Below, piece by piece: positions 1 through 8,388 of a stretch of DNA of 64,000 nucleotides. The notes under the pieces are model-generated. The model saw only the letters and a program-made list of their open reading frames with translations, was not told where the DNA came from and did not search any database. The position numbers and the translations under genes are program-made. Each line of letters opens with the position of its first letter. Position 1 is the stretch's first letter. Source of the DNA: Meghimatium bilineatum (lineage: Eukaryota > Mollusca > Gastropoda > Stylommatophora > Philomycidae); assembly GCA_034231615.1 (NCBI GenBank), contig CM067309.1, positions 28,295,661 through 28,359,660 of the forward strand, read 5' to 3'.

Positions 1-115
1 CATTTAACTGCGTCTTCAATTGCGAATTTCGGGATCTATGGTACTAGGCCTTCTTCTATTGTATTTATTGTTGCAATTATTTCTCCTTCTTTTTAAGTTT
101 AACAGTTGATTGAAG
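1..115 (-). mobile_element. LINE fragment (same LINE as 28,000-29,790)
   Basis: The - strand reads RWKKYFNQLLNLK followed by a charged stretch, a typical segment between the endonuclease and reverse-transcriptase domains of LINEs. It is the copy A counterpart of the 5' part of the LINE at 28,000-29,790. The rest lies left of the window. Confidence 0.7.
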
Positions 116-200
116 TACTTCTTCCATCTTACCAATATATATATATATACACATATAAGAAATATACTGTGAAATATGTATATGTATGTATATATATATA
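116..200. repeat. TA-rich microsatellite at Polinton target site
   Basis: AT-rich sequence with (TA)n runs. The last six bases, TATATA, are repeated just after the Polinton right end and serve as its 6-bp target-site duplication. In a TA repeat this duplication cannot be proved exactly. Confidence 0.6.
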
Positions 201-735
201 AGTAGTTATATAGGGATGACTTGATGCATATTGCTCACCATTGCTCACGATTTAGATGGCTTAAAGAAGAAAGTATTGGTGAGCTGCTCACCATTGCTCA
301 CCATTGCTCACCATTTAGATGACTCAAAGAAGAAAGTATTGTTGTGGTGCTCACCATTGCTCACCATTGCTCACCATTTAGATGGCTCAAAGAAGAAAGT
401 ATTGTTGTGTTGCTCACCATTGCTCACCATTTAGATGGCTCAAAGAAGAAAGTATTGGTGTGTTGTTAGCAACACACCAACACACCAGATTGTCAAATCA
501 GCCAATAGGCGGGTCGAAGGCCCGAGGCGCGAGATACCCCACCCGGGCCCGATCGCTACCCCCACCGTTGGTGGGGATCCGGGCGCGCGGATCACGGGGG
601 AGGTGGGGGCGGGACCCACACGCTGGGGTATATTTTCCACTGTGCTATTTTGCTATGGTTCAAACCGGTCGAAGAATTAGCATCGGTACTACCATTATGT
701 GTGAAGTATGTATTAATGTTGAAAATGTATGTGTG
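201..735 (+). repeat. Polinton A left terminal inverted repeat
   Basis: Matches the reverse complement of 19,195-19,823. The outer part is a tandem array of a 65-75 bp unit built on GCTCACCATT, a TTTAGATGG box and AAGAAGAAAGTATTG. The inner part is GC-rich (about 480-640), unlike the AT-rich interior. The number of units differs between the two ends and between copies A and B. Confidence 0.9.
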
Positions 736-820
736 TGTGTGTGTGTGCGGGTGTGGGTGTATGGTGGGTGTCAGCTGTTCATATTTGTCTTGTGGTATTA
801 CAGACCGGGGTGTTGTGTTT

Positions 821-821
<1 letters not shown>

Positions 822-890
<69 letters not shown>
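822..890. repeat. (TA)n microsatellite
   Basis: An uninterrupted TA run of about 70 bp, 30 bp upstream of the ATPase start. Copy B has a longer run at 30,484-30,564. A shorter (GT)n tract lies at about 727-748. Confidence 0.95.
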
Positions 891-895
<5 letters not shown>

Positions 896-920
896 CAACA
901 AAAAGAGCTCATTAATAGAA

Positions 921-1535
921 ATGGATACAAGCTGGAAACATCCTTTTACAGCTATGATTGCTGGTCCGACCGGGTGTGGAAAAACTGTTTTTGTGCAAAA
1001 TTTCTTAAAATATGTGCACGAGCTGGTGGATCCGATACCAGAGGAAATTATCTGGTGTTATGGTGCGTGGCAGGTTGCGTATGAAACCATGCCTGGTGTT
1101 AAATTTATTGAAGGACTACCAGACGTGGAGCAATGGAATGGTGATAAACCAGGACTGTTGGTTATTGATGATTTGATGAGTGAAACAGATGCTCGAGTTA
1201 CTAAATTATTCACTAAAGGAAGTCATCATCGGAGTCTGAGCGTGTTGTATATTGTGCAGAATTTGTTTGGTAAAAACAAAGAACACAGAACCATTAGTCT
1301 GAACTCACACTACATTGTACTTTTCAAGAATCCTCGTGATGGGTCACAGATTATACATTTGGCCAAGCAAATGTACCCCGGTCAGAGTAGTTATGTGCAA
1401 GATAGTTTTAAAGACGCAACAGCGGCCCCACATGGTTATTTGTTGATAGATCTCAGACAGGCAACACCAGATCATTTGAGATTGCGGAGTCATATATTTC
1501 CTGGAGAAAACCAAGTCGTATACGTTCCAAAATAA
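921..1535 (+). CDS. Polinton packaging ATPase (FtsK/HerA type), fossil part
   Basis: A 204-residue P-loop ATPase of the kind that Polintons and related viruses use to package DNA into capsids. Walker A is GPTGCGKT (residues 15-22), Walker B is LLVIDDL, and the QNLFGKNKEHRTISLN and NPRDGSQI segments are characteristic of the Polinton family. It starts at MDTSWKH just after the TA tract and is followed by the basic protein two bases after its stop. The frame looks open in both copies. Confidence 0.9.
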   Translation: MDTSWKHPFTAMIAGPTGCGKTVFVQNFLKYVHELVDPIPEEIIWCYGAWQVAYETMPGVKFIEGLPDVEQWNGDKPGLLVIDDLMSETDARVTKLFTKGSHHRSLSVLYIVQNLFGKNKEHRTISLNSHYIVLFKNPRDGSQIIHLAKQMYPGQSSYVQDSFKDATAAPHGYLLIDLRQATPDHLRLRSHIFPGENQVVYVPK

Positions 1536-1537
1536 AA

Positions 1538-1861
1538 ATGACTGACGCTTTGAGACGTCACGGCCCAATGTTAAAAACCCTGTGTCGTGCAAAACCAGCT
1601 GTCGTGAAGAGTATAATAAAAACAGCATCACCGGCTCTCATACGTACCCTGTGTGAATGTTCCCACAATATCTTAAAAGGGCATGTTCGACTCACCAAGC
1701 ATCAGAAGACCCGACTGCAACGGCACAAGACTAATCTCAGACTGCTCACTCGCAAAAAGACTACCGTGAAAAGAAGGAAACATATTCTTCAACAAGGTGG
1801 TTTCATAGGCGCGTTACTGAAACCTGTCCTGAGTGTGTTGGGTAGTCTCTTGGGTGTATAA
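1538..1861 (+). CDS. Polinton small basic core-like protein, fossil part
   Basis: A 107-residue, very Lys/Arg-rich protein ending in a hydrophobic GGFIGALLKPVLSVLGSLLG-type tail. Short basic proteins of this form follow the ATPase in many animal Polintons and resemble adenovirus core/pX-type proteins, so binding of packaged DNA is the likely role. It sits between the ATPase and the next small gene with almost no spacing. The family placement comes from composition, position and the tail motif. Confidence 0.65.
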   Translation: MTDALRRHGPMLKTLCRAKPAVVKSIIKTASPALIRTLCECSHNILKGHVRLTKHQKTRLQRHKTNLRLLTRKKTTVKRRKHILQQGGFIGALLKPVLSVLGSLLGV

Positions 1862-2304
1862 TGGCCAAGAAAATGTTGCTGGTCGATCCACGGGTACTAG
1901 AAACTTTACAGCAAAAATCTACGTACTTTAAAACCTGATAGTTTAACGGATAACATGATCAACAGATGCGCGATGTTTTAGATCGTTCTGATTTATCTAA
2001 CGCTGATAAAGCTAGACTTTACCAACAAACATTACAACAGTATTTGATTCGCCTTGACCAGTACAAAAACAGTCCGTTGGGTTTATTAGACTTCAAACCA
2101 CCTTCTTTGGCACCTGTAGAACCAGCACATAACAAACCAACTCTGACGGTCCCTGTCGAACCACTCCTTAAAACTGATGAACCAGCACCGAAAATTCCAG
2201 ACAAGGTTGAAGTGACTCCCGAACCACCTAAACGTTCGCTCAGGAAGAAAAGGAAAAGTAAAATTCCTACGCCTACCAAAACACCCATGTGGGAATCATG
2301 GTAG
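1861..2304 (+). pseudogene. Polinton small conserved protein region
   Basis: It begins MAKKMLLVDPRVLE and continues into a helical stretch (LSNADKARLYQQTLQQYL), then a Pro/Lys-rich tail with KRSLRKKRKSK. Small proteins with this opening are common beside the core-like gene in Polintons. The function is unknown to me. The region is broken. Confidence 0.55.
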
Positions 2305-3340
2305 ACACAATGTTGTCGCGCCATTACTACAACCCTAAGAAAGCTGGAGCGTATGGTGGTGTTAGTGGTTTACAACGTACCACCAAACTTGAAACAAAAC
2401 AAGTCAAAGACTGGTTATGTCATCAGGATACTTACACTTTACATAAACCTATTCGACGTCGCTTTAAAAGACGTGTAACCATAACAGGTGGTATAGACCA
2501 ACAGTTTCAAGCTGATTTAATTGATCTTACAAAGTTAAGAAAATACAACGATGGATATTCATATTTGGTGACGTGTATAGATGTGTTTAGTAAATTCGCT
2601 TGGGCTGTTCCGATCAAGAACAAAACTGGAAAAGCTTTAGTCGAAGCTGTGCGTAGTATTTTAGAAGAAAGAAAACCAATAAATTTTCAAACCGACAAGG
2701 GTTCGGAATTTACCAATAAAACATTTCTCAAGTTTCTTAAAGACAAGGGTGTTCATTTCTTCACAACTGAAAATGAAGATGTCAAAGCAGCTGTTGTCGA
2801 ACGTTTCAATCGTACATTGAAGGAGAAAATGTGGCGATATTTCACTAAAATCAATAAACCGCGTTATGTAGATGTGATAAACGCCTTGCTTCGAAATTAT
2901 AATTATTCATTTCATACAAGTATTAGGATGGCGCCTGTAGAAGTTAATACGGGTAATCAAGCCCAAGTGTGGAATACGTTATATGGAGAGCGACCAACAG
3001 ACAGAAAAGTATATTTCAATGTTGGTGATAGGGTGAGAATCATGCTAATTAGACACAATTTTAAAAAAGGATATACACCGGCGTGGACAGAAGAACTGTT
3101 TACCGTCAGTCAGATACAACACCTATAACTTATACGATCAAAGATGATGCGGGTGAAGAAGTGAAAGGGTCCTTTTACAAAGAAGAACTTCAAAAAGTTG
3201 GTGACAAAACAACGTTTCGTATCGAAACAGTCCTAGAAGAACGTGGGGCTGGACATCGGAAACAGTATTTAGTCAAGTGGTTCGGCTATAATTCTTCATT
3301 CAATTCATGGGTGTCGGCCAAAGACATTACAAGATACTAA
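2289..3340 (+). pseudogene. Polinton integrase with C-terminal chromodomain
   Basis: A retrovirus-type DDE integrase (rve fold) that inserts the element. The catalytic blocks are visible: QADLIDL, QTDKGSEF and VVERFNRTLKEK, followed by an SH3-like segment. The last third carries a chromodomain (RIETVLEERG, QYLVKWFGYNSSFNSWV), the usual chromatin-targeting tail of Polinton integrases. It overlaps the end of the preceding small gene. Taken as a fossil, the region is broken. Confidence 0.9.
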
Positions 3341-3603
3341 TGGAAATTGAGCAATTTGAAACAGTATTACGGCCAGAAGAAGAAAGAGCAGGGGTACGAA
3401 CATCACTTTGGGTCTTATTCGGTAAACTGGTCCCGCATTTAGAAATTGTTTTCCTTTGTCAAATGATTATTATATATGTGGTGATTGGTGTTTCATTATT
3501 TAATCTGTCTCGAGTCGACCTCGATGCACCGGGCTCCAAGATCTGGATTGCCTTACTGAGTAGCTGTTTGGGATACATGCTACCAAACCCAAAGCTAGGA
3601 TGA
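3340..3603 (+). CDS. Polinton small membrane protein, fossil part
   Basis: About 87 residues with two hydrophobic segments (IVFLCQMIIIYVVIGVSLF and IWIALLSSCLGYML) after a charged N-terminus. It lies between the integrase and the penton-like gene, overlapping the start of the latter. Small membrane proteins at this place are seen in Polintons; the role is unknown. Confidence 0.5.
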   Translation: MEIEQFETVLRPEEERAGVRTSLWVLFGKLVPHLEIVFLCQMIIIYVVIGVSLFNLSRVDLDAPGSKIWIALLSSCLGYMLPNPKLG

Positions 3604-4355
3604 GTTTCTACGTTACCTTACCCAGCAATTCTTCAATGAACATTTATCCGGACAATAACCCCAGTCATTATTTGGTCAAACTTCCACAAACTATAGAGAT
3701 GAATTCCCAATAGGAAGTCGGTCTAGCTGAAATTCAATTTCCAAACACATATTTCAACGTTCTTGATGGTGAGGTGTGGTTGACATATGTCCACCCACCA
3801 TCTAATAACCTGAACGGTGTAATAACTATGCAGGCCGGTCTATACGACTCACCAGAGGGTTTTATCTACGAACTTAATTCTAAGCTGACCAATGCTGGTC
3901 GTATTGCGAAAATTTAGTACAATAAAGCTACAAAGAGAGCCACAATTAAGATTATCGATGAAGGTACTGAACTTGCACTGAGTGAGACGCTGAAAAATAT
4001 TTTAGCACTACCAAAAACACGTCTGACCTATGACGACGCAGATCGAACCAGTCAAGATATGGTCGATATGGATCGCGATATGAAAAATGTCTACGTGTAT
4101 TCAGACATTGTATCTGCGCGTTCAGTGGGTGATGCGATGGTCCCACTATTACGCTCTGTACCCATATTGGACAAGACAGCTACCTCAGTGTTTCGAATCT
4201 ATAATAAACCCCATTATGCACCTCTGAGTCGCTTCTCGTTTGATACCGTTGAAATCCTTTTAACCACAGACCAAGGCAAGAAGATCGCATTTACAGCTGG
4301 GACGTCAACGGTGACACTTCATTTTCGTTCTCGCAAACGGTTTGACTTGGAGTAA
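3601..4355 (+). pseudogene. Polinton penton-like/minor capsid region
   Basis: The opening MSFYVTLPSNSS, then HYLVKLPQTIEMNSQ and GLAEIQFPNTYF, is the recognisable N-terminal block of the Polinton protein taken as penton or minor capsid. The later part has beta-rich segments such as VTLHFRSRKRFDLE. It is broken in both copies. Confidence 0.65.
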
Positions 4356-4358
4356 ACA

Positions 4359-4825
4359 ATGGTTAGACACGCAACAATCCACAGAAATCCTAAGCTATAT
4401 GAGAAATTTTTCAGTAACCATGCTGGGAATGGGCTACCCGTATTTGTCGGTGGTAGACATAAAAAAGGACACGGGCTAGGTAGTTTCTTTAGCAGTCTGG
4501 TAGAAATGTGAGCGGTAAACCATTGACTATTAATAATGCCAATGATCAGTACATCAGAGCGTTCTTTGGTAGTCTAACAGCCCTCGGTTTTGTCGGTAAA
4601 GATGCTGGAAATGGTATTGACGTTAGAGGTTTTAAGCATGGTTATAATCTCCACGCTTTTGATCTGACCCCTAGCGTGCTCGATGGTGATCAATTTGAGA
4701 TGGCGAAGACTGGGCCACTGGCCATTGAACTGAAATTCGTCATTCAAGTTTTAATTTACTTTGAAGTTGACAGTGTTTTGGAGGTATCCAAGACCAGATC
4801 AATTCTTACAGACTTTTTAGCTTGA
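4359..4825 (+). pseudogene. Polinton capsid cluster: small GLG-rich peptide and major capsid remnant
   Basis: First comes a peptide rich in Gly/His (GGRHKKGHGLGSFF), like the small pVI-type proteins between penton and capsid genes of Polintons. Then comes sequence ending HAFDLTPSVLDGDQFE, IELKFVIQVLIYFEVDSVLEV and RSILTDF, matching the end of the double-jelly-roll major capsid proteins (often annotated F54H12.2-like). Only a fragment of capsid coding is present, so the element cannot make particles on its own. Confidence 0.7.
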
Positions 4826-4829
4826 GAGA

Positions 4830-5315
4830 ATGAACACTAACCAAATCTACGAGCTATTAATACGGGATATCTGGATTCGTCGCCTCGGTTTAGTACGAGT
4901 CGTACCAGTGGATAAGTTACCGAGATACATTGACCCAACTCTGACAGCCGCTTTTGTTGTCAATACAGACCCCAGTTATAGACCGGGATCCCATTGGGTG
5001 GCAATTTATTACGATGGTGTTGGAACATTTACATATTTTGATTCGTTTGGCCTGCCACCCAGACATTCAGAGATTATCAAATTTCTAGAAAGAAATTCAA
5101 ATAGACCTTATGTTTACAACCCGAGAGTACTACAAGATTTGTTGAGTTCTACTTGCGGCTTATACGTTGTGTATTTCTTAATGTTAAAAGCACGCGGTGC
5201 GTCCATGGCATGTATGTTGCGACCTTTCACGGTCAAACAGTGGAAAAATGATAAGCTTGTATACGCCCTAGTCTGGAACCAGTTCAAACAAAAGTCACGA
5301 GTACAACATCTGTGA
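4830..5315 (+). CDS. Polinton adenain-type cysteine protease, fossil part
   Basis: A 161-residue Ulp1/adenovirus protease fold that would mature capsid proteins. The active-site context is visible: GSHWVAIYYD with the His, YFDSFGLPP after it, and LQDLLSSTCGLYVVYF with the Gln and Cys. It starts five bases after the capsid remnant ends. The frame looks open in both copies. Confidence 0.9.
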   Translation: MNTNQIYELLIRDIWIRRLGLVRVVPVDKLPRYIDPTLTAAFVVNTDPSYRPGSHWVAIYYDGVGTFTYFDSFGLPPRHSEIIKFLERNSNRPYVYNPRVLQDLLSSTCGLYVVYFLMLKARGASMACMLRPFTVKQWKNDKLVYALVWNQFKQKSRVQHL

Positions 5316-5481
5316 CCTAGATACCACAGCGTACCCACGCATTGAGTCATTAATCAAATCTGGCAGCACCTGTGACCTAGAAACGCCATACTGGCGTGGG
5401 GTCATCCATGAGGCATGGCACAGACGCGACCAATCGGGAGCCCGGCCGTCGGGCGTGAGGTGCTCCGGCCGCCGCTGTGTG

Positions 5482-5489
5482 TATAAATA
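5482..5489 (+). promoter_or_regulatory. TATA box upstream of PC4-like gene
   Basis: TATAAATA, 79 bp before the ATG at 5,568, preceded by a GC-rich stretch. The only roughly 250-bp intergenic space of the + strand cluster is here, so a separate promoter is likely. Two copies of GTGACCTAGA lie just upstream (about 5,313 and 5,371). Confidence 0.55.
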
Positions 5490-5567
5490 AGAAGTTCACT
5501 TGATCTAAACCTCACATCGCACTACCAGTCTAGAAGTGATATTGCCAAGTCCTGTTGTATTAAGAAG

Positions 5568-6098
5568 ATGGCTTCACCAGTTACGTACTTTTCCAGAACC
5601 AACGATATGATTAAACCATTAGGTAATGGTGTTAATGCAGTGGGTGTATCATCCTTCAAGAAACCTCTTATCCAGATTCGCAGATACTATGGTGATACAA
5701 ACATAATGTATCCTACTAAAACAGGCATCACGATGAGTCGACAAGACTTTGTCGATCTAGTAGAACTACGAGATGTTATTCTGAATGAATTTGATAGAAT
5801 TTCCAGTGTTTTTCCTACAAAGCAATCTTCAAATGCTCCAGTTTCAAATACATATGACGATTCATCGGTTGCAGTTTCAAACACGTACATTGATTCATCG
5901 GCTTCAGTTTCAAACACCTATGACGATTCATTCCCATATGGTTGTGGTAACCTAGAGATGTATCTCACACCTGATTACGAACCTGTCTATGTACCTGAAC
6001 CATCGGTATCAGCCCCAGAAAAGAAAAATAACAACAAACCCAAACCAACCAAGAGACAAAGAACACAACCTGTTTTGGTACCGCTTTATCAACAGTGA
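5568..6098 (+). CDS. PC4-like DNA-binding protein in Polinton, fossil part
   Basis: A 176-residue protein. Residues 30-65 (PLIQIRRYYG, MYPTKTGITMSRQDF, LVELRDVI) fit the PC4/p15 single-strand-binding fold, in which a beta sheet with the pattern 'I.IR.Y', 'G.tl....' is followed by a helix. Residues about 88-125 hold three repeats of VSNTYDDSS type, and the tail is basic (KKNNNKPKPTKRQR). A single-strand DNA or transcription role is inferred. It has its own TATA box and a polyadenylation signal. It also resembles no other Polinton core gene that I know by heart, so the PC4 call is moderate. Confidence 0.5.
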   Translation: MASPVTYFSRTNDMIKPLGNGVNAVGVSSFKKPLIQIRRYYGDTNIMYPTKTGITMSRQDFVDLVELRDVILNEFDRISSVFPTKQSSNAPVSNTYDDSSVAVSNTYIDSSASVSNTYDDSFPYGCGNLEMYLTPDYEPVYVPEPSVSAPEKKNNNKPKPTKRQRTQPVLVPLYQQ

Positions 6099-6155
6099 AT
6101 TATACAGTGAACATTCTTTTTTCTTATTTATTTTGAAAAATGTACGCACTTCATA

Positions 6156-6161
6156 AATAAA
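6156..6161 (+). terminator. AATAAA polyadenylation signal
   Basis: AATAAA 58 bp after the stop of the PC4-like gene, in an AT-rich stretch. It fits 3' end formation of that transcript. Confidence 0.5.
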
Positions 6162-6286
6162 TATTTTTTTATATCTCTGAAACAATTTGTTGTCAAGTAT
6201 TTTCAAGTTCTCGTTTTACGTGCTGTCTGTACTGTGTGTTTCATTGTCTTGCTACAAAGAATCATCTGTCAAACAAGAGGGCCAAG

Positions 6287-6369
6287 GTTATTCACAGGTC
6301 AAGAACTCAGACGTTATCCACAGGACAAGAACATCAGCTAAACACCAGAAGTTATCCACAGATCAAGAA
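6287..6369 (+). repeat. Three direct repeats GTTATYCACAGNWCAAGAA
   Basis: Near-identical 19-mers start at 6,287, 6,313 and 6,351. Two of them contain TTATCCACA. The stretch has no convincing gene and lies between the PC4-like gene and the polymerase tail. It may be a protein-binding site or chance decay of a tandem repeat. Confidence 0.6.
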
Positions 6370-6840
6370 ATTCAGATAAAACCAGATCCACTTGACCAGC
6401 GGTGGGTTACACTAGGGGTCAGATACAGGGCAGGATGGGAAGCGTGGTTTAGGGGTCAGACAACAGACAAGAAGTCCTTAAGTGGTGGGTGTTAGACTCG
6501 GGAGCCATATACATTTAAAATACACAAATATAAAACAAACAAAAAGGGTTAAACATAGGAAATACTTTTATTTACGTACTTTTTATATTTTGGGACGTAC
6601 CAAGTTATACAATTATGAAAAATGGATATGTATTTTCATAAAACATTTCGAGTGTGTATCATTTATACAGCATAAATTTATCAAATAGAAAATGTACAAT
6701 TGCATAAAGACCATAAATACATAAACATTTCTAAAGATCACAAAACTATGAAAAGAGCGTACACATTTTTACAGATATAACCAATACATTATGATATTAT
6801 ACACACAAAAACCCGACACCAAGTACGAGTTAAAGGATAG
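6370..6840. other. Non-coding stretch inside Polinton
   Basis: AT-rich with no supported gene. It lies between the + strand cluster and the 3' end of the - strand polymerase, so it probably holds the polymerase 3' untranslated region. Confidence 0.5.
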
Positions 6841-7044
6841 TTATATAGAGAGGGGTGTAGTTGAGACATTATCTGCTTGCACCTGTCGTTTTATGTAAAA
6901 GTATGAAAGTGATGCCCTATGTTGTTCGTATGTGTACACAGCTGTCCCTGTCGTCTTAAAACCCAGATTTTTACCCCCACTACTTTGTCTGGTTGTCAGG
7001 ACGTCGGAAAATGTCTTTGCGTCAAATTTGTTTTGGATCTTACT
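6841..7044 (-). pseudogene. Polinton DNA polymerase B, C-terminal tail (cut off by nested transposon)
   Basis: The - strand reads SKIQNKFDAKTFSDVL, TGTAVYTYEQHRASLSYFY and a VSTTPLSI end, the usual C-terminal tail of Polinton PolB. It is separated from the rest of the gene (12,603-16,134) by the 5.55-kb transposon inserted at the TACT at 7,041-7,044. Confidence 0.8.
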
Positions 7045-7084
7045 CACACCTGTTTTTCCTTTCTAAAAATGTTAACTTTTAGTT
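7045..7084 (+). repeat. Left transposon end, 23-spacer RSS-like
   Basis: CACACCT (7,045-7,051), 23 bases, then ACTTTTAGTT (7,075-7,084). The same two blocks occur at the right end in inverted orientation with a 12-base spacer. The heptamer begins CACA like the V(D)J heptamer CACAGTG. The 10-mer does not match the canonical nonamer ACAAAAACC. Confidence 0.7.
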
Positions 7085-7357
7085 CGGCCACACACGAGGC
7101 ATTTCAGCTATTGTAGTCCTGAAGGGGTGTAACAGACCTGACATATTTATTACCCAGCGCTGAATGAAATAATTCGCGTGGAGGTTGGATTTCGCTTCTG
7201 GTTCAAAGATACCGTTTCTCAATTTTGCGAATTTTATACAGCAGCCAGAGTGTGTGCATTTGCAAGCACAACTCAACATTTTCCATCCTCATATTTTTGT
7301 ACAAGTCCTATTAGGTTGTCATTGTTTTTGACCAGTGCACATTCAATATTTATACAG
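7085..7357 (+). other. Transposon 5' region, possible untranslated exon
   Basis: No clear coding. It ends in ATACAG|GTAAAA, a good splice donor at 7,357/7,358, and the next strong acceptor lies just before the transposase ATG. I infer a 5' untranslated first exon here. Confidence 0.4.
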
Positions 7358-8387
7358 GTAAAAAAATTTCGTTATTCTTCATGTTAATTTAGTAGGCCTA
7401 ATATCATTACTTTACATACAGTGTCAAATTTGTTAGATCATCGTTTACCATAAGAATGTACAAATTAAACCTAATATGCCACGATCAAACACTAGTTTAG
7501 CATGTATATCTAGTTAGATCTCATTTTACTTGTGCAACTATGATCGAAATTAGTTAAATTGCGCAATTAGATCATGTAAAAGATTCATTCTTTGTGTAGC
7601 ATTAACGCTACGAACTTGTCTTCATGATAATTTTTCAATTCGTGGTCGGCAAATATAAATCCAAAATAAACCTATAATGCCACGATCAAACACTAGTTTA
7701 GCATGTATATCTAGTTAGATCTCATTTTACTTGTGCAAATATGATCGAAATTAGTTAAATTGCGCAATTAGATCATGTAAAAGATTCATTCTTTGTGTAG
7801 CATTAACGTTACGAACTTGTCTTCATGATAATTTTTCAATTCGTGGTCGGCAAATATAAGTCCAAAATAAACCTAATATGCCACGATCAAACACTAGTTT
7901 AGCATGTATATCTAGTTAGATCTCATTTTACTTGTGCAAATATGATCGAAATTAGTTAAATTGCGCAATTAGATCATGTAAAAGATTCATTCTTTGTGTA
8001 GCATTAACGCTACGAACTTGTCTTCATGATAATTTTTCAATTCGTGGTCGGCAAATATAAGTCCAAAATAAACCTATTATGCCACGATCAAACACTAGTT
8101 TAGCATGTATATCTAGTTAGATCTCATTTTACTTGTGCAAATATGATCAAAATTAGTTAAATTGCGCAATTAGATCATGTAAAAGATTCATTCTTTGTGT
8201 AGCATTAACGCTACGAACTTGTTCTGTGTGATAGTTATCAATCGCGGTTGGATCCCCATAACGTTTGAATAAGTTCGTTGCATGCTACACATACACAGAA
8301 AAGTAATTTACTATTGTAATAAGTATATGTTATACGTTTCTTTTGTGAAAATATGTTAATAATATTTTTAAATTTATTTCAAAACAG
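7358..8387 (+). other. Probable intron of the transposase gene
   Basis: Donor CAG|GTAAAA at 7,357/7,358 and acceptor TTTATTTCAAAACAG|G at 8,387/8,388, directly before the ATG at 8,389. The interior is largely a tandem repeat array. This is sequence-only inference, with no transcript evidence. Confidence 0.5.
7470..8220 (+). repeat. 201-bp tandem repeat, about 3.75 units
   Basis: Units start near 7,470, 7,671, 7,872 and 8,073 with CCTAWTATGCCACGATC and are nearly identical. The last is cut after about 148 bp. Each unit holds the palindrome AATTGCGCAATT and a small stem GTAGCATTAACGCTAC. Copy B has only about 1.75 units. Confidence 0.95.
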
Positions 8388-8388
8388 G

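Noticed and set aside
6313-6369. DnaA boxes (TTATCCACA) as a bacterial-type origin
   Set aside because: The context is a eukaryotic Polinton; the match is short and most likely chance.
6187-6495. Frame of 102 residues with a signal-peptide-like start
   Set aside because: It begins at TTG, has no family features, and covers the 19-bp repeats; probably not a gene.
7470-8220. CRISPR-like array
   Set aside because: Units are contiguous 201-bp repeats without spacers, in a eukaryotic transposon.
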